Shown here: in pieces, positions 5,863 through 10,657 of the stretch
Numbering within the stretch: position 1 is the first letter of the stretch
Layout: each line of letters opens with the position of its first letter
From: Oscillospiraceae bacterium
GTDB taxonomy: Bacteria; Bacillota; Clostridia; Oscillospirales; Acutalibacteraceae
Length of the DNA stretch: 10,657 bases
Direction: 5' to 3'
NCBI GenBank assembly: GCA_031262125.1
Contig: JAISII010000084.1
Span: 1-10,657 of the forward strand
Translations under genes and position numbers: made by a program
Notes under the pieces: generated by a model
Database searches by the model: none
The model's input: only the letters and a program-made list of their open reading frames with translations
What the model was told of the DNA's origin: nothing

Positions 5863-7485
5863 ATGAAACATTTAAAATTTAAGTTTATAAGTGCATTTTT
5901 GGCGGCAATTATTATAAGCAGCGGGTTTGCCTGCTTTTCGGCTTCGGCGGCAGAAATTTCTGCTCCTGCAAAGGGGCAAACCCTGTTTTTGCCTTCTGCG
6001 GGATTAAAGCCTTACATAGCCACCGACGATATGCCGCAAAGCTACCGCACACCGCAAGAATACATCCCTGCAATAAAATATCAAGAAACCGATATTTGCT
6101 GGGCTTTTGCCACAGCATCTAATTATGAGATATTTTCGCTTAAAAACGGGCTGTCGCTTGATTTGGACCTTGCACAAAACGATTATCTTGAAACCTCAAT
6201 TGACAAATGGGCATCTAACCTTAACAACCCCGGCGGGTTTGGGTGGACACGCAACACAGGCGAAGGTTCATATTTGCGTGCCGGCATGGGCTATTTAACC
6301 TCTTGGCAAACAGCCCCCGTTGGCATAACCGCCATTCAATACCAATACAACTTACAATCACCCGATATATTTGCCGCTAAAAAGCAAATTATGGATTACG
6401 GCTCAATTGCTGTTGGCTATACCGTCAACAAAGCTTTCGAATCGGCAGATGAAACCTGCTATTTTGCCCCACCGGGTGTGCCTCTCAATAATGCATTTGG
6501 GCATGCAGTTGCAATTATTGGTTGGGATGATAACTTTGCAAAAGAAAATTTTACAAACTACTACGGGATTTTGCCGCAAAACAACGGTGCGTGGCTTTGC
6601 CGCAACAGTTGGGGCGACTATAACGATTTAGACGGATATTTTTGGATTTCTTACGAGGATGACACGATTGAATTTAATTATGACCCAAGCTTTACCATAT
6701 CGGATTATATGCTTGTTACCGACGATTACCGTATGTACCAAAACGAGATTTTTGGTGCGTTGTATTCAATATACTACCCCATGCCGCAAGACGGCGTAAC
6801 CTTTATGAACGTGTTTGACTTTAACCCCAATTATAACACTATAGACAAAGTGGTTTTTGAACAAGCAATGCCCGGCAGCGAATATTCCGTTTATTACATA
6901 CCTTTCGACGCTGTTGCAAATGCACCAACGCAAGATGTTGAAAAATGGCAATGGTTATATAGCGGCGTTACTGACTATGCGGGCTATATTTGTGCCGATT
7001 TAACCGACACTGCTTTGCCCGCAGGCAAAGGTGCAATAGGCATTAAAATAACTTCGGCAATAAGCAGCGACATCGCCGTTATGGGCACTTGCGAAGATTT
7101 GTTTTATATCGACCCGCAAGATGCTAAAGTAACAATGTTTGATGCAGCCTTTGTTACCGGCAAAAGCTATATTTACGACCCGATGGCAGAAACACCGCTT
7201 TACGACTTGCCCCTTTACTACCAAGACGTAATGGGAGACGGCGGCGGAGCAACATTTGTTATTAAAGCAATCACCCGCCTAAGGGATGACTACACTCCCC
7301 TTTTGGGCGATGCAGATATGGACGGTACTGTCAGCATTTCAGATGTTACCGAAATACAAAAACATTTGGCAAAACTTAACAACCTTAACAGCTATCAGCT
7401 TGCAAATTGTGATTTTAACAAAGACGGCGAAGTAGCTGTTGACGATGCAACAGATATTCAAAAGTTTTTAGCGGGAATAATTTAA
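5863..7485 (+). CDS. Secreted papain-like (C1A) cysteine peptidase with lectin-like domain and type I dockerin
   Basis: A 540-residue extracellular peptidase. The signal peptide is residues 1-30 (SASAA before E31). The C1 domain shows ICWAFA with nucleophile Cys79, GHAVAIIGWDD with His214, and CRNSWG with Asn248. A beta-rich region (about 280-475) matches the lectin-like domain that follows such peptidases in Clostridia. The C-terminus is a type I dockerin with two calcium loops, 483-494 (DADMDG...D) and 517-528 (DFNKDG...D), each followed by an IQKxL helix. The dockerin should dock the enzyme to a cohesin protein; none is encoded here. Oddly, the usual QGxCGxCWAF entry is replaced by YQETDICWAF, with Gln74 only 5 residues before Cys79. 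The start ATG has AGGTAAGGG just upstream. TATAAT at 5834 is a weak internal promoter candidate. Confidence 0.93.
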   Translation: MKHLKFKFISAFLAAIIISSGFACFSASAAEISAPAKGQTLFLPSAGLKPYIATDDMPQSYRTPQEYIPAIKYQETDICWAFATASNYEIFSLKNGLSLDLDLAQNDYLETSIDKWASNLNNPGGFGWTRNTGEGSYLRAGMGYLTSWQTAPVGITAIQYQYNLQSPDIFAAKKQIMDYGSIAVGYTVNKAFESADETCYFAPPGVPLNNAFGHAVAIIGWDDNFAKENFTNYYGILPQNNGAWLCRNSWGDYNDLDGYFWISYEDDTIEFNYDPSFTISDYMLVTDDYRMYQNEIFGALYSIYYPMPQDGVTFMNVFDFNPNYNTIDKVVFEQAMPGSEYSVYYIPFDAVANAPTQDVEKWQWLYSGVTDYAGYICADLTDTALPAGKGAIGIKITSAISSDIAVMGTCEDLFYIDPQDAKVTMFDAAFVTGKSYIYDPMAETPLYDLPLYYQDVMGDGGGATFVIKAITRLRDDYTPLLGDADMDGTVSISDVTEIQKHLAKLNNLNSYQLANCDFNKDGEVAVDDATDIQKFLAGII

Positions 7486-7511
7486 TGTCTTCTAAAAGCA
7501 ATAATTTAATA

Positions 7512-8141
7512 TCAACTTTCATAAGAATATATAAAACCTTGGAACTCCCAGCCAATGTAACCCAAATTTTCTTCTGTAACATCCAGTTTGGTTAAAAAAA
7601 ACTCGGTGCTTTTATAGGCAGAGTTTGACAATGTAATAATGTTACCCTCAATTTTTTCTACAATTGCTACGTGTCCCCCGTCGGCATTGTCCCAACAGAC
7701 AACCGCACCAAGCTTAGGCTCTTTGCCATAATCGTAAATACCGTGTTCTTTATTATAGCCATACCAGTTGCCGGCATCTGCCGTGCACAATTCGGGGTAT
7801 TCTTTATTAAGCTCATAGGTGCGGCCCCAAGCATAAGCCGTGCAGTTTGGCAACCCATAACCGCAGTCTTCAAAAACATTTTTTCGGCTGTAATAATAGG
7901 GGTTCTCGCTATCGGGTGCACGCAATCTGGCAGGGTACTCGTCTTTAGCATATTTTTCTTCGTTATCGTCGTTATCATCCTGCGATATTTCAATCTCGTA
8001 CTTGTCGGCTTTGTCGATTTGTTCTTTTGCGTGTGCAGGCGTTGTGCCGCCCAAAGTGCTTGCTGCCAAAACAGTTAGACTAAACAGCACAAACATTAAA
8101 AACGCCGCTGCAAATTTTTTAAAAATGCTTTTTTTATTCAA
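7512..8141 (-). CDS. Secreted CHAP-domain amidase/peptidase
   Basis: About 209 residues from TTG 8141, or 217 from ATG 8165. The TTG start is preferred because AAGGTGG lies about 9 bases upstream and the product begins with a typical signal peptide (NKKSIFKK, a hydrophobic core, then a likely cut after AHA). The ATG at 8165 has no ribosome site. An acidic linker (DDNDDNEE) precedes a C-terminal CHAP domain: NCTAYAWGR holds the catalytic Cys (residue 100), GGHVAIVEKI the His (157), and ITLSNSAY the likely third residue. CHAP enzymes cut peptidoglycan peptides or amides, so a role in wall turnover or lysis of neighbours is likely. It converges on the dockerin peptidase with a 26-base gap and no clear hairpin between. 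Confidence 0.88.
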   Translation of the reverse strand: MNKKSIFKKFAAAFLMFVLFSLTVLAASTLGGTTPAHAKEQIDKADKYEIEISQDDNDDNEEKYAKDEYPARLRAPDSENPYYYSRKNVFEDCGYGLPNCTAYAWGRTYELNKEYPELCTADAGNWYGYNKEHGIYDYGKEPKLGAVVCWDNADGGHVAIVEKIEGNIITLSNSAYKSTEFFLTKLDVTEENLGYIGWEFQGFIYSYES

Positions 8142-8236
8142 ACTCCCACCCCACCTTGCAAACATAAAATTAAAACGTACTTAACAATAATATGAAGTGT
8201 AAAACAAAAATATAAGCAAATTTTTTAAAAGTAAAA

Positions 8237-8265
8237 TTGACTTAATTGCAAAAATATGGTAATAT
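8237..8265 (+). promoter_or_regulatory. Promoter of the degV gene
   Basis: TTGACT (8237-8242), a 17-base spacer, and TAATAT (8260-8265) preceded by TGG, an extended -10. The start is predicted near 8272, giving a leader of about 47 bases. Confidence 0.65.
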
Positions 8266-8318
8266 TATTTCAATAAGTTTTAAATTCAAAATATTTTTAA
8301 AGAAAAGAAGTGAATTTT

Positions 8319-9206
8319 ATGCCAACAAAGAGGCAAATTGTTTTGTGTGCCGACGGCACTTGCGACATCGGACCCGAGCTTACAAAGCAATATGATGTTA
8401 AAATGTACAATTTTCATATTCAATTGGGTGAAGAAACTTTTATCGACAAGCTTGAGATTTCTCCCGAACAAATGTATGCCGCATGGAGAGAAAAAGGCTT
8501 GTTGCCCAAAACAGCAGCAATAACCCCCGACGATTATATTAATTTTTTTGAACCGTTTATTAAAGACGGCTGCGATATTGTTCACATCAATTTGGGTTCG
8601 GGCATCTCTTCGGCTCACCAAAATTGCATTTTGGCTGCAAGCGAGCTTGAAGAAAAGTACCCCGACGGCGGCAGAATATACCCGGTGGATTCGTGCAACC
8701 TATCGGCAGGCAGCGGTGTGCTTGTTTGCAAAGCCGGCGATATGATAAAAGAGGGCAAACTTTCCGCCGAAGAAATTGCAAAAACAGTCAACGAACTTAA
8801 ACAAAAAGTGTCTTGCAATTTTATTTTAGACACTTTGGAATTTATGGCAGCAGGCGGGCGTTGCAGCAACTTTGCAGCTTTCGGTGCAACTATGCTAAAG
8901 CTTAAGCCTTGCATTCAGGTTAAAATTGAAGAACATGGCTCGCTAAAGCCCACAAAAAAATACCGTGGCACAATGGAGCGTGTTCTTGCAGAATATGTTA
9001 AAGACCAGCTTGCCGGGCGTGATGATTTAGATTTGGAAAAGATTTTCATCACACACTCGGGCAGCCCCGAAAGCGATTTTGCCTTGGTTAAAGAAGAAAT
9101 CAAAAAATATGCCGATTTTAAAAATACCTATATTACCCAAGCTTCGGGCACAATTTCTGCCCACTGCGGACCCCGCACTTTGGGCATTTTGTTTATGACA
9201 AAGTGA
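8319..9206 (+). CDS. DegV family fatty-acid-binding protein
   Basis: A 295-residue DegV protein. Family members bind one fatty acid; FakB proteins deliver it to the kinase FakA for acyl phosphate formation. Landmarks seen: CADGTCDIG near the N-terminus (family consensus D-S-T-x-D), LGSGISSAHQ (Ser94, Ser97 and Ser98, the S-x-x-S-G/T-like ligand loop), VDSCNLSAGSG, LEFMAAGGRCS (Gly179-Arg181) and the C-terminal SAHCGPRTLG (His282). The early DST motif reads DGT, a mild departure. ATG 8319 is chosen over GTG 8310; the ribosome site is weak (GAAG, 8 bases upstream). It is a single gene between its own promoter and a terminator; no fakA is in the window. Whether it is a true FakB or another DegV member cannot be told. 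Confidence 0.92.
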   Translation: MPTKRQIVLCADGTCDIGPELTKQYDVKMYNFHIQLGEETFIDKLEISPEQMYAAWREKGLLPKTAAITPDDYINFFEPFIKDGCDIVHINLGSGISSAHQNCILAASELEEKYPDGGRIYPVDSCNLSAGSGVLVCKAGDMIKEGKLSAEEIAKTVNELKQKVSCNFILDTLEFMAAGGRCSNFAAFGATMLKLKPCIQVKIEEHGSLKPTKKYRGTMERVLAEYVKDQLAGRDDLDLEKIFITHSGSPESDFALVKEEIKKYADFKNTYITQASGTISAHCGPRTLGILFMTK

Positions 9207-9231
9207 TTTTTTTCTAAATAATTAAACTATT

Positions 9232-9267
9232 AAAAGCGTTCTCTTTTTTATAAGGGACGCTTTTTTG
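9232..9267 (+). terminator. Intrinsic terminator after degV
   Basis: AAAAGCGTTCT (9232-9242) pairs with GGGACGCTTTT (9254-9264), including two G-U pairs, and runs into TTTTTT. The G-U pairs exist only in the plus-strand RNA, which fits termination of degV 26 bases after its stop. Confidence 0.85.
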
Positions 9268-9269
9268 TG

Positions 9270-9298
9270 TTGATTTTTTACTTTTAATGTGCTATTCT
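9270..9298 (+). promoter_or_regulatory. Promoter of the nitroreductase gene
   Basis: TTGATT (9270-9275), a 17-base spacer and TATTCT (9293-9298), preceded by TGC as an extended -10. The start is predicted near 9305, leaving a leader of about 46 bases. Confidence 0.55.
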
Positions 9299-9350
9299 AA
9301 AAGCAGAATTTATACTTTAAAAAATTAATTAAAGAGAGAGGAAAACAAAA

Positions 9351-9860
9351 ATGACTAATTTTTTAAACTTGGCAAAAAGCCGCTACTCCGTCCGCAAATT
9401 TGCCGACAAAGCCATACCTCAAGAAGTTATGGCACAAGTGCTGGAAGCCGCAAGAATAGCCCCAACAGGAGCAAACGCCCAGCCACAACGTATTAAGGTT
9501 GCAACATCTGCCGAGGATTTAACAAAAATTGATGCCTGCACACCCTGCCGCTTTGGTGCACCCGCAGTTTTGCTTGTTTGCTACGACAAAACCGTTTGCT
9601 GGCGACGTAAGTTCGACGGCAAATCCTGCGGCGTTTCGGACGCTTGCATTGTTACAACTCACCTTATGCTGCAAGCACAAGATTTAGGCTTGGGCACTTG
9701 CTGGGTAATGCACTTTGACCCTGCAAAAGCAACCGAGCTTTTTAACCTGCCCGAAAACATCGTGCCGGTGGCAATGCTGCCAATCGGCTATATTGCAGAA
9801 GATGCCGAACCCTCGCCAATGCACAGTCAAAGGTATGCGTTAGAGGATATTTTAATTTAA
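9351..9860 (+). CDS. Nitroreductase family flavoprotein
   Basis: A 169-residue FMN-dependent oxidoreductase of the compact nitroreductase family. The N-terminal RYSVRKF (residues 11-17) and PTGANAQP (38-45) contact the FMN phosphate and ring in relatives, and GLGTCWV (113-119) is the C-terminal flavin-side motif. The enzymes reduce nitro compounds, quinones or related substrates with NAD(P)H, usually as cytosolic dimers. The substrate here is unknown. The short length and many Cys residues resemble the ferredoxin-less small subfamily of anaerobes. The ribosome site GAGAGAGG sits about 10 bases before the ATG. Its last 14 codons (MHSQRYALEDILI and stop) lie inside the first unit of a 78-bp tandem repeat that continues past the stop. 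Confidence 0.9.
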   Translation: MTNFLNLAKSRYSVRKFADKAIPQEVMAQVLEAARIAPTGANAQPQRIKVATSAEDLTKIDACTPCRFGAPAVLLVCYDKTVCWRRKFDGKSCGVSDACIVTTHLMLQAQDLGLGTCWVMHFDPAKATELFNLPENIVPVAMLPIGYIAEDAEPSPMHSQRYALEDILI

Positions 9861-10016
9861 ATTTTTTTATAAAAAATAATGTTTTTATAAACGGCAATGC
9901 ACAGTCAAAGGTATGCGTTAGAGGATATTTTGATTTAAATTTTTTTATAAAAAATAATATTTTTATAAACGGCAATGCACAGCCAAAGGTATGCATTAGA
10001 GGATATTTTGTTTTAA
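9817..10016. repeat. 78-bp tandem repeat that includes the nitroreductase 3' end
   Basis: Units start at 9817, 9895 and 9973 (the last partial, to about 10016). The first unit contains the real C-terminus and stop of the nitroreductase. The second and third contain copies of the same 14 codons, ATG to TAA, without the rest of the gene. Units 1 and 2 differ at two bases. Within the coding part, the differences among copies are TTA/TTG, AGT/AGC and GCG/GCA (all silent) plus ATT/TTT (Ile/Phe). The AT-rich remainder holds TATAAAAA/TTTTTATA inverted repeats. The tail copies have no ribosome site and are probably not translated. Confidence 0.92.
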
Positions 10017-10037
10017 ATTTTATTAAAGAATAATTCC

Positions 10038-10080
10038 CGTCCCAACACTAATTTAATACGTGTTGGGACGAAAAGTTTTG
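10038..10080. terminator. Perfect 11-bp hairpin after the repeat array
   Basis: CGTCCCAACAC (10038-10048) pairs exactly with GTGTTGGGACG (10060-10070) around an 11-base loop. On the plus strand it is followed by AAAAGTTTTG, an imperfect T run. It is the likely end of the nitroreductase transcript, about 180 bases past the stop and beyond the repeats. Confidence 0.6.
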
Positions 10081-10130
10081 TGTGCAAAAAACATAAAATA
10101 GTATTTTTTTTAAAATTAGCGAATTTTCTG

Positions 10131-10159
10131 TTGACAAGCAAGGAAAAATCCTATATAAT
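10131..10159 (+). promoter_or_regulatory. Perfect consensus promoter upstream of tRNA-Tyr
   Basis: TTGACA (10131-10136), a 17-base spacer and TATAAT (10154-10159). The start is predicted near 10166, about 110 bases before tRNA-Tyr, an unusually long gap for a tRNA gene. Confidence 0.88.
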
Positions 10160-10165
10160 AATGCG

Positions 10166-10276
10166 TGTTGGAAATGTATTGCAACTTTCCGTACCAAACA
10201 TTTCCCGCTTATTTTTTGCCTTGCTGCAATTTTTGCGTTTGCAGGCATAGCTTTACAAATTTAATATTTTTTATAT
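10166..10276 (+). other. Structured leader between promoter and tRNA-Tyr
   Basis: GGAAATGT (10170-10177) pairs with ACATTTCC (10198-10205), followed after a short gap by ATTTTTT (10211-10217). GGAAA can instead pair with TTTCC at 10186-10190. A second stem, CTGCAA/TTGCAG (10224-10229 with 10239-10244), follows. It could be a simple tRNA 5' leader, an attenuator-like hairpin, or a separate RNA of about 50 bases. I see no coding frame. Confidence 0.4.
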
Positions 10277-10361
10277 GGGAGAGTTCCCGAGTGGCCAAAG
10301 GGGGCAGACTGTAAATCTGTTGTCAACGACTTCGATGGTTCGAATCCATCCTCTCCCACCA
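10277..10361 (+). tRNA. tRNA-Tyr (anticodon GTA)
   Basis: The acceptor GGGAGAG pairs with CTCTCCC, with discriminator A and encoded CCA (10359-10361). The anticodon loop CTGTAAA lies between CAGA and TCTG, giving GTA. The class II variable arm and the T arm GATGG-TTCGAAT-CCATC are intact. Confidence 0.95.
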
Positions 10362-10530
10362 AATATGCGGCTTTCGCCGCAGTGAAAAATGAACAGTGAA
10401 CAGTTAATAATGAACAATATATATTGTAGCCGCAAATCCTGTGCCGCATATTTGTACTATTCATTATTCACTATTCATTAGCGATAGCGACTTCATTCTT
10501 CACTTTTCATTCCTTTTTCATTTTTCTCAA
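10361..10530. repeat. Hairpin-rich structured element abutting the tRNA-Tyr 3' end
   Basis: AAATATGCGGC (10361-10371) is exactly inverted at 10443-10453. TGCGGC also forms a local hairpin, TTTC-looped, with GCCGCA (10376-10381). Between lie GTGAA (10382), two adjacent TGAACAG copies (10390-10403) and the 14-bp palindrome ACAATATATATTGT (10414-10427). The right side (about 10458-10530) is rich in TTCATT and TTCAC, roughly complementary to the left side. The design echoes the 4342-4585 array: a TTTC-looped hairpin touching a tRNA 3' end, GTGAA on one side and TTCAC on the other. There is no coding frame. Confidence 0.6.
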
Positions 10531-10545
10531 ACATCAGCCAAAATT

Positions 10546-10568
10546 TCCGGCAGTATGCCGGATTTTTA
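10546..10568 (+). terminator. Intrinsic terminator before tRNA-His
   Basis: TCCGGC (10546-10551), loop AGTAT, GCCGGA (10557-10562), then TTTTT. It would end the tRNA-Tyr transcript, in which case tRNA-His needs its own promoter. None is clear in the short gap, so partial read-through is possible. Confidence 0.65.
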
Positions 10569-10580
10569 TATATTAATATG

Positions 10581-10657
10581 GTGGGTATAGCTTAGTTGGT
10601 TAAAGCGCCAGTTTGTGGCACTGGAGATCGTCGGTTCGAATCCGATTATCCACCCCA
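10581..10657 (+). tRNA. tRNA-His (anticodon GTG)
   Basis: The acceptor GTGGGTA pairs with TATCCAC, with C73 and encoded CCA ending at the last base of the window. The base before it, G at 10580, is the G-1 typical of tRNA-His, opposite C73. The anticodon stem CCAGT/ACTGG encloses TTGTGGC, giving GTG. Confidence 0.95.

Noticed and set aside
8286..8621. 111-codon minus-strand frame opposite degV
   Set aside because: It lies wholly antisense to the well-supported DegV gene with no ribosome site or family resemblance.
9742..9996. Minus-strand frame encoding a repeated 26-residue motif
   Set aside because: The peptide repeat is a by-product of the 78-bp DNA repeat being divisible by three; it lies antisense to the nitroreductase and has no ribosome site.
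10161..10250. 29-codon frame just after the tRNA-Tyr promoter
   Set aside because: Its ATG lies before the predicted transcription start and has no ribosome site.

Overview
The window looks like chromosomal DNA of a low-to-moderate GC, Gram-positive anaerobe of the Clostridia, probably Oscillospirales/Ruminococcaceae. The evidence is the consensus sigma-A promoters, strong AGGAGG-type ribosome sites, a DUF1292 protein, a DegV protein, a small holin-like type I toxin, and a secreted cysteine peptidase ending in a type I dockerin. The species call is inference; no rRNA or marker gene is present.

Layout. 1-278 (minus strand) is a tiny type I toxin-like unit: a 28-residue hydrophobic peptide (66-152), a consensus promoter, and transcript ends that can pair over 25 bp. 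271-364 is a MITE/REP-like hairpin element whose outer inverted repeats are the -35 boxes of two divergent promoters, one for the toxin and one for mgtE (467-1849, Mg2+ channel/transporter). A small zinc-ribbon membrane protein follows (1931-2152). Two minus-strand genes come next: a DUF6512-like membrane protein (2184-2777) and an 89-residue tail-anchored protein (2896-3165). 3166-3746 is a very AT-rich intergenic region with a DnaA-box-like cluster and palindromes. It precedes a DUF1292 gene (3747-4052), whose 3' flank carries a 2.3-copy, 90-bp tandem repeat and a strong terminator.

4342-4585 is an unusual array of unrelated hairpins separated by GTGAAGT linkers, inverted to ACTTCAC in its second half. 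It abuts the 3' end of a tRNA-Leu(GAG) gene (minus strand). Next comes a secreted-hydrolase block: a GDSL/SGNH esterase (4883-5815) and a papain-like peptidase with lectin-like domain and dockerin (5863-7485) in tandem, with a secreted CHAP amidase/peptidase converging on them (7512-8141, minus). DegV (8319-9206) and a small nitroreductase (9351-9860) follow, each with its own promoter. The last 42 coding bases and the 3' flank of the nitroreductase gene are repeated with a 78-bp period.

The right end holds a perfect-consensus promoter, a structured leader, tRNA-Tyr(GTA), a second hairpin-rich element abutting its 3' end, a terminator, and tRNA-His(GTG) ending exactly at the window edge. The block of three secreted hydrolases may act on extracellular protein, ester or peptidoglycan substrates, with the dockerin pointing to attachment to a cohesin scaffold encoded elsewhere. 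The most unusual material is non-coding: the self-pairing toxin transcript, the promoter-bearing hairpin element, two structured arrays hugging tRNA 3' ends, and two tandem duplications of gene 3' ends. There is no CRISPR array, transposase or prophage module.
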